From Clostridium sp. (GTDB taxonomy: Bacteria; Bacillota; Clostridia; Lachnospirales; Lachnospiraceae), in NCBI GenBank assembly GCA_018377235.1, contig JAGZZT010000003.1, forward strand, positions 97,754-161,753: DNA of 64,000 nucleotides, given 5' to 3'. A program made the translations under genes and the position numbers. A model generated the notes under the pieces. That model did no database searches, was not told where the DNA came from, and saw only the letters and a program-made list of their open reading frames with translations. This document shows, one piece after another, positions 8,464 through 16,610 of this stretch. Positions within the stretch are counted from its first letter, which is position 1. Each line of letters starts with the position of its first letter.

Positions 8464-10872
8464 ATGGAAAAGAACAGGCTCATGGAATCCCTTCTGGCGC
8501 TGTGCCTTCTGGCCTTGTCCCTCCTCTGCGTAGCGGCTCCTTTTGCGGCTCTCTTTACAGGGGATGGAACCTACTCCTGGCAGTTCGGTGATCCGGCCAC
8601 AAAGAAAATGATGGCCGAGATCGCCCTTCTTTTTGTTTCCCTGTCAGGCTTTATTCTGTTTGGCAAAAGCCCGGCTGTCCGGTGGGGGGGAACGGCTCTT
8701 ATCTGTCTGATATTCTGCTGGGCTCATGTGATTTTTCTTCCTATGATTCTGTCGGCTCTATATCTGGGATATGCAGTCCTGGCCGGCCAGTTTGTAAGGA
8801 CAGTTCTGCTGGGACAGAAGGATATGGAAGACGGCTGGATGGCAGATTTTATTCTGGGAGTTTCCACTGTGCTGTGCGCTTTCTGTCTGCTCAGCGCCTT
8901 TAAAATAGGAAGTATTTTTCAGCTGAAGCTGTTCTCAGCCGTGACGGGAGCCGCCCTCTATGTGTGGGCCGCCCTGTCAGGCGGATTTCGCCGGACAGTA
9001 CGCTGTCTGAAAGACAGTTTCCGAAGAGATGATTTCACGAAAGACGGCCTTTCTGGAAGCGGATTTCAGAGAGAAAAACGACACAATAATGGTGTTAAGG
9101 AAAATGACAGAGTCATATGGCGTCTCCTGATTATTTTTCTCATTGTCATGGTTCTGATTCAGGCCGGACGCATGAATATTTCTCTGGATTTTGATACGTT
9201 GTGGTACGGCGTGCGATCGGAGTATGTTTTAGACAGCGGAGCTGGAATCTATGAGAATCCAGGAATGGTGGGCATGGCCTATGTGTACGCCAAGGGGCTG
9301 GAGACGTTTGCTCTGCCTTTAAGCGATCTGGCCAGCCACAGTTATCTGCTGGCTCTGAATCTGTGGATTGCAGCCGCCGGGCTGTTTGGAATCTATCGGC
9401 TGGCAGGCCTGTTTATGGATCGGATTTGGGCTCTTGCGGCGGCCGCTCTGGCCAGCTGCATACCGGGAATCATGAATATGGCGATATCTGCCAAGCCGGA
9501 TATTATCACCTGGACGCTTCAGATCTTTATGGTATACTATATGGCCTGTTATATCAGGCGCAGGAATTTCTCCCTGTTAGCCATGAGCGCAGGCGCGTAT
9601 CTGCTGTCTCTGACCATGAAATCCACGGCTCTTGTATTTTCCACAGCTATTTTCGGCATGAGCGGACTGTATCTGCTGGGAAGGCGGATTCTTTCCCTGA
9701 GAGCGCCCTGGCGTCAGTGGCTTCTCATGGCAGCGCCTGTTGGAGCGCTTACAGGAATCTGGGCCAGAACCATGATGATTACGGGAATGCCGGTGACCTC
9801 GGTATTTACCTCGATTTTTGCCATGCTGGGTTTCCAGATGAAATACCCATTTGCCACCAGCGGCCTTCCTCAGAATTATGAGGAAGCCAGCAACCTGGCT
9901 GTACTGCTTAGAAGGCTTTATCACATGCTTCTCATGCCTACGGGAAAGGACATGGGACATGTAGTGTTCGCCTGGGGAAGCCCCCTGATGCTGTTCCTTA
10001 CAGGAATCTGCGCGGCAGCCGCCTGCCTCATGGCGGCAGACTGGAAAAAAAGAAGGGCAGGAAACCGCGGCGTCCGGTCCGGCAGAAAACAGAATCGCAA
10101 GTATGCTGAGAATTATCTGCCTCTGTATGCCCACACGGCTTTCTGGCCGTTTCTGGCAGTGAACCTGGTGAGTCTGGTGATGCTGTACCAGATTGACGGC
10201 AACTATTTTATGCTTCTCTACACAGGAATTATAATAGGGAGCCTGAGCCTTCTGCATGCTCTGAAAAAGGCGGGATACCGGCGTTTTGTCTGGATCGCTT
10301 CCTGGCTGTTCGTGCCGATTATGGCCTTCAATGTGCTGATGACGGCAGAGTCCAACTGGGCGTGGAGCCTGGGTTTTTCTGAGATTCAGTGGATAAACAA
10401 GGGAAGAGTAAACCATGAGGCTTTGCAGCATGAGAAGATGGTTCAGGCAGGAAATGAGCAGATATGGGATATTCTGGCAGAAGACGGACAGACGAGAGTA
10501 ATCGCTTTTGGAGATCATCCCGGCTGTCTGCAGTTTCCCTGCGTGGTTCAGTCCTACAAGGACATTACCTCCCCCTGGGGAAATGTGGAGCTGGTCAATA
10601 CAGTGGAGGCATTCGAGGAGTATATGGCCTACGCTCAGGCAGATTACGCCTATGTGGAGGCGGGATTTATCGGCGAGGAGAGCTGGGAGTGGAGCTATGG
10701 CCTGGTGCGCCAGATGATTGAACGGGGAACCCTGACGGATCTGGTGTTCGAGCATGGAAACGTGCTGGCGAAAGTAGATTTGGACGGTGTTTCCAGCGAA
10801 GAGACGGAAGAAAATCTTCGCCTGTTTGATGAAAATTATATAACTTACGAAAGGAAGCAAGGAGGACAATAA
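8464..10872 (+). CDS. Large polytopic membrane protein, probable GT-C type glycosyltransferase
   Basis: An 802-residue protein with four N-terminal hydrophobic helices (to about residue 175), a charged loop (about 180-215) and then about ten more helices to residue 635. A soluble C-terminal domain of about 160 residues follows. After the loop an acidic motif SLDFDTLWYG lies just beyond a helix, where GT-C enzymes keep their catalytic acid. I recognise no exact family. Its position between gmhB and gmhA, 1 base from each, argues that it uses a lipid-linked sugar or moves the heptose-containing glycan. Function inferred, not shown. Confidence 0.6.
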   Translation: MEKNRLMESLLALCLLALSLLCVAAPFAALFTGDGTYSWQFGDPATKKMMAEIALLFVSLSGFILFGKSPAVRWGGTALICLIFCWAHVIFLPMILSALYLGYAVLAGQFVRTVLLGQKDMEDGWMADFILGVSTVLCAFCLLSAFKIGSIFQLKLFSAVTGAALYVWAALSGGFRRTVRCLKDSFRRDDFTKDGLSGSGFQREKRHNNGVKENDRVIWRLLIIFLIVMVLIQAGRMNISLDFDTLWYGVRSEYVLDSGAGIYENPGMVGMAYVYAKGLETFALPLSDLASHSYLLALNLWIAAAGLFGIYRLAGLFMDRIWALAAAALASCIPGIMNMAISAKPDIITWTLQIFMVYYMACYIRRRNFSLLAMSAGAYLLSLTMKSTALVFSTAIFGMSGLYLLGRRILSLRAPWRQWLLMAAPVGALTGIWARTMMITGMPVTSVFTSIFAMLGFQMKYPFATSGLPQNYEEASNLAVLLRRLYHMLLMPTGKDMGHVVFAWGSPLMLFLTGICAAAACLMAADWKKRRAGNRGVRSGRKQNRKYAENYLPLYAHTAFWPFLAVNLVSLVMLYQIDGNYFMLLYTGIIIGSLSLLHALKKAGYRRFVWIASWLFVPIMAFNVLMTAESNWAWSLGFSEIQWINKGRVNHEALQHEKMVQAGNEQIWDILAEDGQTRVIAFGDHPGCLQFPCVVQSYKDITSPWGNVELVNTVEAFEEYMAYAQADYAYVEAGFIGEESWEWSYGLVRQMIERGTLTDLVFEHGNVLAKVDLDGVSSEETEENLRLFDENYITYERKQGGQ

Positions 10873-10873
10873 T

Positions 10874-11524
10874 ATGCAGGACAGGAAGGAATACAGATAT
10901 CTGGACGAACTGACAGAGAGATATCCAGGCCTTTCGGCTATCCGGCCGGAGCTTGAGAAGGCCTATGAGACGCTGCAGGAGTGCTACACTCAGGGAGGAA
11001 AGCTTCTGGCTGCGGGAAACGGAGGAAGCTGCGCAGACTCTGAGCATATCGTGGGGGAGCTGATGAAGGGATTTGTAAAGAGAAGAGAGCTGCCTGAGGA
11101 AATAAAGAAAGCTCTGAGGGCAGCAGATCCGAAGCTTGGAGAAGCCCTTTCCGGCTGTCTGCAGCAGGCTCTTCCGGCTATTGCCCTGACAGGGCATCCG
11201 GGCCTTTCCACCGCCTTTGCAAACGATGTAGACGCGGACATGGCCTACGCCCAGCAGGTGATGGGCTATGGAAACGAGGGAGACGTATTCCTGGGTATTA
11301 CTACCTCCGGAAATTCCATCAATGTGCTTTACGCTGCCGCTGCAGCCAGGGCAAAGGGAATGAAAGTGATTGGCCTCACAGGCCGGGACGGCGGAAAAAT
11401 CCGGGAAATGTCGGATGTGTGCCTGATTGTGCCGGAACAGGAGACCTTTAAAATTCAGGAACTCCACCTGCCGGTGTACCATGCGCTGTGCCTGATGCTG
11501 GAGGATCACTTCTTTGATTCATAG
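10874..11524 (+). CDS. gmhA: Sedoheptulose 7-phosphate isomerase
   Basis: A 216-residue SIS-domain protein that converts sedoheptulose 7-phosphate to D-glycero-D-manno-heptose 7-phosphate, the first step of the pathway. Signatures are AAGNGGSCADSEHIVGEL (residues about 38-55, phosphate and sugar contacts), FANDVDADMAYAQQV, GITTSGNSINV and the C-terminal ELHLPVYHALCLMLED. The segment of about 35 residues after the first motif (KRRELPEEIKKALRAAD) is longer than in E. coli GmhA. ATG follows GGAGG one base after the preceding stop. Confidence 0.93.
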   Translation: MQDRKEYRYLDELTERYPGLSAIRPELEKAYETLQECYTQGGKLLAAGNGGSCADSEHIVGELMKGFVKRRELPEEIKKALRAADPKLGEALSGCLQQALPAIALTGHPGLSTAFANDVDADMAYAQQVMGYGNEGDVFLGITTSGNSINVLYAAAAARAKGMKVIGLTGRDGGKIREMSDVCLIVPEQETFKIQELHLPVYHALCLMLEDHFFDS

Positions 11525-11540
11525 GAGGAGCATAAACCAA

Positions 11541-12920
11541 ATGAATAAAAAACTGGGAAAACGCCTGCTCTATATGGGCCTTCCGGCCATAGGCATTATG
11601 TTCTGCCTTTACTATCTGAGCATTGCCACAGAGGACGTGGCCTACACTGACTATATGAGACTGATTGTCTCCTATCTTCCCGATGTGGCCAATCCGGCGA
11701 AATTTTTCGTGCCGGACGTGCTTACGCGGGTTCCCATCACCTATCTGGGAAGGATTATTAATGTGGCTTTCTTCCATTACAGCACTGTATTTGACATGGT
11801 TTTAGGAGTGTTAAGCCATGGCCTTGCCGCCCTGGCTCTGGCCTCCTACTGCAGAGATAAAAAGGGGTACGCCCCCTGGTTTCTGGTTATCATGCTTTTG
11901 ATGTTCAGCCTGAACAAATGGGAGATGCTGGGCAACGGAAGCGGCTGGGTGTGCTTTTTGTCCATTGCCGGATTTTACTGGAATTTTGTAATTCTGGACA
12001 GGACAGTGTCTGGCAGGGAAAGGAAATACGACAGAGTTCTTTTAAAGGCTCTGCCGGCGCTTCTGACCCTTCTGGTGGCAGGTCCCTACTGCGGAAGCTA
12101 TTCTCTGGTTATGACCATGGCCTACTGTGCTCTGCTGGTTTCCGATTACAGGCAAAACCACAGGATAAACAGGGAGTGGGCAGCAGATCTGGCCTTTGTG
12201 CTGGGCGCGCTGGGGCTTTATCTGCTGAGCAATCACTTCGCAGTCTACGAGTACCGGGGAGCCACAGAGGCGACCTTGATTTCTACTCTGGTATCGGGCC
12301 CGAAATTTTTCGTAAAATTCGTCCTGGAGGCCTTCGCCTCCCCGGTTATCGGCATTGAGGTAGTATCTAATGTCATCAAAACCACCTCGGGGGTATGTCT
12401 GCTGGGTGCGGTTGTTATCTGCTTTTATTTGCTGGCGCTCTGGCTGAACGTGAAATACAGGCTGTGGGAGAGAACGATTCTCCCGCTTATGCTCATTCTG
12501 ATCGGCGGAGTGAACCATGCTCTTGTTGTCTATTCCAGATGGATTTTCCTTCAGGAAAATTATGGAATGGCTTCCCGCTACGCCATTCAGTATGAGATGG
12601 GAATTTTCGGAATCCTTCTGACCTTCGCCGCTGTGTTTGCTCTGAAACAGAAGCAGAAAAAGGTTCTGGCCGTTTTGGCAGGCGGTTTTATCTGTCTTCT
12701 GCTGGCAGGTAATTTCTATACTACCAGAGAGGAGCTTTTAAAGGCGCCTCTCAGAAAGCTGTCCCTGGAGCAGACCATCGAGACGGCTCTGGATTACAGG
12801 AATAAGACAGACGAAGAGCTGGGAGCCCAGCTTCATACCAACGGAGAGAGGGCGAGAAAGGCCCTGGAAATCCTGGATGAAAATAATCTGAATATCTTTT
12901 ATCAGGAAGGGGCAGAGTGA
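11541..12920 (+). CDS. Polytopic membrane protein in glycan cluster
   Basis: A 459-residue protein with about ten to twelve hydrophobic helices. The ATG at 11541 is chosen because an AGGAGGAG site sits ten bases upstream and the product starts MNKKLGKR before a clean first helix; an ATG at 11514 inside gmhA is in frame but has no such site. A TDYMRLI motif follows the first helix, resembling the position of acidic residues in GT-C enzymes. The C-terminus is a short soluble tail. No firm family. Its stop overlaps the start of the next membrane protein, so the two are translationally coupled. Confidence 0.55.
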   Translation: MNKKLGKRLLYMGLPAIGIMFCLYYLSIATEDVAYTDYMRLIVSYLPDVANPAKFFVPDVLTRVPITYLGRIINVAFFHYSTVFDMVLGVLSHGLAALALASYCRDKKGYAPWFLVIMLLMFSLNKWEMLGNGSGWVCFLSIAGFYWNFVILDRTVSGRERKYDRVLLKALPALLTLLVAGPYCGSYSLVMTMAYCALLVSDYRQNHRINREWAADLAFVLGALGLYLLSNHFAVYEYRGATEATLISTLVSGPKFFVKFVLEAFASPVIGIEVVSNVIKTTSGVCLLGAVVICFYLLALWLNVKYRLWERTILPLMLILIGGVNHALVVYSRWIFLQENYGMASRYAIQYEMGIFGILLTFAAVFALKQKQKKVLAVLAGGFICLLLAGNFYTTREELLKAPLRKLSLEQTIETALDYRNKTDEELGAQLHTNGERARKALEILDENNLNIFYQEGAE

Positions 12921-14581
12921 TGAAACGCTATATGAAATACGCCTATCTTGCCGTGTTTGCGGCATTTTATGTGTTTCTGCTGATGCAGTTTGGAAATGTA
13001 TTTATTTACTACGATGATTACGGCTACCTGTCTTTAAGCTACGGCACGAATATTGACGTGGCTGGGGCTGAATATTCGCTTTCAGAGCTTCTGGCTTTTA
13101 TGCGGGGACATTACTTTAACTCTAATGGCCGCCTGCTCTATATGTTTCTCTACTGCTTCGTCCATATGCTGGGCGGAATCAGAGGCGTACAGGTTTTCAT
13201 GGCCACAGCGGTGCTGGCAGTAGCTCTGCTGCTCTTTTTCATCGCCAGACGGATGCTTGCGGGAAGGCTTGAGGCGGCGAAGACAGAAGAAAGCGGAGCC
13301 GAAGAGACAGACGGAGAGTTTCAGGGACAGCTGGGGCCCATAGGCCAGGCGGCCCTGGCGGCATTTGTCTGCCTGCTTTACGGAACCCTGGGAATCATGG
13401 TGCAGAGAATGGGAACTTACTGGTATGCGGCCAGCTTTATCTATGTGGTTCCGGCTGTGACCTTCCTGGTGTTTGCCGTGTACTTCTACAGAACGGTGTT
13501 TCTTTCATCAGGAGAAAAGCCGGGTATTTTCCGCATGTGTCTCTGTGCTGTATTGGGATTTCTGGCCGCCTGGTCTCAGGAACAGTGGTTTGTCACAACA
13601 GTTTCTTTCGTCGTTATCTGCCTTGGCGTTAAGCTCTGGAGAGACAGAAGACTGGAGATTTATGAGATTTTGACTTTTTTGGTGTGCGCGGCAGGAGGAC
13701 TCATTATCATTCTTTCTCCGGCTGTGTCGGCCAGAATGAACAGCGCGGGCAACGCGGAGTTTGCCTCTTTAAGCCTGTTTGGAAAGCTGGGCAGAAATAT
13801 TCCCCTGTTAATGAACCTTTTTTTCTCAGGGGAGAATATCAGGTATTTGATGTTTTTCTTCCCCATGATGATTTTCATGGGATGTATGGCGGCGGCAAAG
13901 GACAGGAAACTTCTGCCTCTTCACCTGGGATTTTCGGCCGTCTCCGCCGCAGTGTTCGCCGCAGTAGTGTTGAAGCAGAAGCTTCACGTATTCGCGCCGG
14001 GGGCTTATTCGGCCTTAACTGCCAATCTTTTGCTCCTTTATATTGCTTTTTGTTTTGCAGAAGTGATATTATTCTATAGAGCAGAAAAACAGCCCTTTGG
14101 CTCCATTGTATTCACAGCGGCAGTGCTGTCTGTGGGATCTGCGGCTATTGTGCCGGAAGTTCCTCTTCGGATTTTCTATCCGTTTTTATATTTGTCCTGG
14201 CTGCTGTTCTCTTACATGTACGGCAGGATTTTACTGACAGAGGCAAAGAAAATTCCAGTGTCAGCCGCCTGTACCCTGGCTTTTCTGGCAATGGTCAGCA
14301 TACCGAACCTGAAGAGCATTTACACAGGCTACAAGCTGAATTATCAGGTGCTCATGTACGATGACGCAGTGTTTAAGGCCAGTGCCGAGGCTATCCGCCA
14401 GGGAGCGGATATTGAAACCATAGAGGTTTATGAGCTGCCGGATCTGCTTTGCAAAAATGAGGTAGTATACGATGAGAATTTCTCCTTTATGATTGCCTGG
14501 ATGAGACAGTATTACGACCTTCCCGAGTATGTGGAGTTCGAGTACAGGCCTCTTGGCAACATGGAGGATTTGAGACAGTAA
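12920..14581 (+). CDS. DUF6056-like polytopic membrane protein
   Basis: A 553-residue protein with about twelve helices and a soluble C-terminal tail of about 85 residues. After helix 1 it carries YYDDYGYLSLSYG, and about 50 residues later HYFNSNGRLLYM; this pair resembles the DUF6056 family of putative glycan-modifying membrane proteins. The ATG overlaps the preceding stop (TGATG); the GTG three bases earlier is less likely. Together with the two previous large membrane proteins it probably transfers or polymerises sugars on the outer face of the membrane. Function inferred. Confidence 0.6.
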   Translation: MKRYMKYAYLAVFAAFYVFLLMQFGNVFIYYDDYGYLSLSYGTNIDVAGAEYSLSELLAFMRGHYFNSNGRLLYMFLYCFVHMLGGIRGVQVFMATAVLAVALLLFFIARRMLAGRLEAAKTEESGAEETDGEFQGQLGPIGQAALAAFVCLLYGTLGIMVQRMGTYWYAASFIYVVPAVTFLVFAVYFYRTVFLSSGEKPGIFRMCLCAVLGFLAAWSQEQWFVTTVSFVVICLGVKLWRDRRLEIYEILTFLVCAAGGLIIILSPAVSARMNSAGNAEFASLSLFGKLGRNIPLLMNLFFSGENIRYLMFFFPMMIFMGCMAAAKDRKLLPLHLGFSAVSAAVFAAVVLKQKLHVFAPGAYSALTANLLLLYIAFCFAEVILFYRAEKQPFGSIVFTAAVLSVGSAAIVPEVPLRIFYPFLYLSWLLFSYMYGRILLTEAKKIPVSAACTLAFLAMVSIPNLKSIYTGYKLNYQVLMYDDAVFKASAEAIRQGADIETIEVYELPDLLCKNEVVYDENFSFMIAWMRQYYDLPEYVEFEYRPLGNMEDLRQ

Positions 14582-14647
14582 TCATTTCCGGCGTTCCCTT
14601 AGGAGACGGGCCGGGATGTTCAGAAAGAAGGAGGAGGTACATTCCAG

Positions 14648-15424
14648 ATGAAAGTAGTAATATTGGCAGGAGGATTCGGAACCCGGATCAGTGAGGAAAG
14701 CCATTTGAAGCCGAAGCCTATGATCGAAATTGGCGAGAGGCCTATTTTGTGGCATATTATGAAGCACTATTCTCAGTACGGATTCCATGAATTCGTCATC
14801 TGTCTGGGATACAAGCAGTATGTGGTGAAGGAGTTTTTTGCTGATTACTTCCTTCATACCTCCGATGTGACCTTTGATCTGGCCAATAACCAGATGGAGG
14901 TTCACAACAACTATGCGGAGCCGTGGAAGGTGACTCTGGTGGATACGGGACTTCACACCATGACAGGCGGACGCATTAAGCGGATTAAGGACTATGTGGG
15001 AGATGAGACATTCATGCTTACCTATGGAGACGGAGTGTCAGATGTGAATCTGGATGAGCTTTTGAAGTTCCACAGACAGCATGGAAAGACTGCCACTATC
15101 ACAGGCGTTAATGTAGGACAGCGGTTCGGAGTTCTGGAGGTGGACGATCAGGGAGCCATCACAGCTTTCCGGGAGAAGAATGATGATGACGGCAAGATTG
15201 TAAACGGCGGCTTTATGGTAATGGAACCGAAGGTATTTGATTATATTGAAGGAGATTCCACGGTCTTTGAGAAGGCGCCGCTGGAAAATCTGGCGGCAGA
15301 TAAGGAGCTGATGGTGTACCGCCACAATGGCTTCTGGCACTGCATGGATACTCAGAGAGATAAGAACCATCTGGAAGAGATGTGGCAGAGCGGGAAAGCG
15401 CCGTGGAAAACCTGGGAAAACTAG
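14648..15424 (+). CDS. rfbF: Glucose-1-phosphate cytidylyltransferase
   Basis: A 258-residue enzyme that makes CDP-glucose from CTP and glucose 1-phosphate, opening the CDP-3,6-dideoxyhexose route. The NTP-transferase signature GGFGTRISEESHLKPKPM (residues 8-25) is the RfbF form, and LTYGDGVSDV holds the metal-binding aspartate. The segment GRIKRIKDYVGDETFM and the C-terminal FWHCMDTQRDKNHLEEMW are also typical. Length equals the family norm. An AGGAGG site lies upstream; rfbG follows nine bases after the stop. Confidence 0.95.
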   Translation: MKVVILAGGFGTRISEESHLKPKPMIEIGERPILWHIMKHYSQYGFHEFVICLGYKQYVVKEFFADYFLHTSDVTFDLANNQMEVHNNYAEPWKVTLVDTGLHTMTGGRIKRIKDYVGDETFMLTYGDGVSDVNLDELLKFHRQHGKTATITGVNVGQRFGVLEVDDQGAITAFREKNDDDGKIVNGGFMVMEPKVFDYIEGDSTVFEKAPLENLAADKELMVYRHNGFWHCMDTQRDKNHLEEMWQSGKAPWKTWEN

Positions 15425-15432
15425 GAGGAACT

Positions 15433-16494
15433 ATGACAAATCCGATTTTTGATTTTTACAGGGGAAAACGCGTCCTGGTGACAGGACATACAGGCTTTAA
15501 GGGATCCTGGCTCTGCGAGATACTTTTGTCAGCAGGGGCTCAGGTAACCGGTTTCAGCCTGAATCCGCCTACGTCTCCTTCCCTGTTTGAGATTCTGGGA
15601 CTTTCAGAGCGCATGGACAGCAGGATTGGGGACGTGCGGGATCTGACCCATATGAAGGAGATATTTGAGAAAACGCAGCCGGAGATTGTTCTCCATCTGG
15701 CAGCTCAGCCCATTGTCAGGGAATCCTACAAAAATCCTGTGTACACTTATGAGACGAATGTGATGGGAACGGTTAATCTTCTGGAGTGCGCAAGACTCTC
15801 TCCATCTGTCCGCTCCCTTGTCAACGTGACTACGGACAAGGTGTATGAGAACAGGGAGTGGGAATACGGCTACAGAGAGACAGACCGGTTAGACGGTTAT
15901 GACCCTTACTCCAACAGCAAATCCTGTTCAGAGCTTGTGACCCACAGCTATGTGAAGGCATTTTTCGGAGAGGAAGATTCTCCGGCTGTTTCTGCCTGCC
16001 GGGCGGGAAATGTCATCGGAGGAGGAGATTTTGCGGCAGATCGCATTGTCCCGGACTGTATCAGGGCTATGCAGAAGGGGGAGGATATTGTGGTGAGAAA
16101 TCCCTATTCTACCCGCCCCTACCAGCACGTGCTGGAGCCGCTGTATCTGTACCTGACTGTGGCTATGCGCCAGTATGAGGACAGATCTTTTGCCGGATAT
16201 TATAACGTGGGACCGGATGACGAGGACTGTATCACTACAGGAGAACTGGTTAATCTCTTCTGCGGTTTCTGGGGAGAGGAGGCCAAATGGGTAAACCGGT
16301 ATGACGGAGGCCCTCATGAGGCCAATTTCTTGAAATTAGACTGTTCCAGAGTGAAAAAGACCTTTGGCTGGCGGCCCAGATACCATGTGTCCCAGGCAGT
16401 GGAGAAGACAGTGGAGTGGACAAAGGAATGGCTTTCCGGAGGAGACGTGAGGGCCTGCACAGACCGACAGATAGCAGAATTCTTTCTTCAATAA
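15433..16494 (+). CDS. rfbG: CDP-glucose 4,6-dehydratase
   Basis: A 353-residue short-chain dehydrogenase/reductase that turns CDP-glucose into CDP-4-keto-6-deoxyglucose with bound NAD. The NAD motif VTGHTGFKGSW occupies residues about 15-25, the catalytic triad region includes NVTTDKVYEN and YSNSK (Tyr/Lys), and AGNVIGGGDFAADRIVPD is diagnostic of RfbG. The ATG at 15433 follows AGGAGGAA; an in-frame ATG inside rfbF at 15382 has no ribosome site and was rejected. Repeat element B follows the stop. Confidence 0.95.
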   Translation: MTNPIFDFYRGKRVLVTGHTGFKGSWLCEILLSAGAQVTGFSLNPPTSPSLFEILGLSERMDSRIGDVRDLTHMKEIFEKTQPEIVLHLAAQPIVRESYKNPVYTYETNVMGTVNLLECARLSPSVRSLVNVTTDKVYENREWEYGYRETDRLDGYDPYSNSKSCSELVTHSYVKAFFGEEDSPAVSACRAGNVIGGGDFAADRIVPDCIRAMQKGEDIVVRNPYSTRPYQHVLEPLYLYLTVAMRQYEDRSFAGYYNVGPDDEDCITTGELVNLFCGFWGEEAKWVNRYDGGPHEANFLKLDCSRVKKTFGWRPRYHVSQAVEKTVEWTKEWLSGGDVRACTDRQIAEFFLQ

Positions 16495-16498
16495 TTTC

Positions 16499-16575
16499 AT
16501 AGGACAAAGCGTCCAGTGAAATAAAAAAGCCCGCTTAGGAAGCGCGCTCCCGCGAAGAAGGAACATGCGTCCTAT
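16499..16575. repeat. Intergenic repeat-like element, copy B
   Basis: Inserted between rfbG and rfbH inside an otherwise tight operon. Inverted ends ATAGGAC (16499-16505) and GTCCTAT (16569-16575) bracket a core (16533-16556) matching 20 of 24 bases of the core of copy A. It is too short to encode a transposase, so it looks like a nonautonomous mobile or structural repeat. It does not contain an obvious terminator. Confidence 0.5.
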
Positions 16576-16610
16576 AAAATAGTAATCAGATAGAGAGACG
16601 AGGAAATCAT

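Noticed and set aside
9577..10869. 430-residue minus-strand frame
   Set aside because: Antisense to the 802-residue membrane protein, with no ribosome site and a His/Gln/Ser-rich composition unlike real proteins here.
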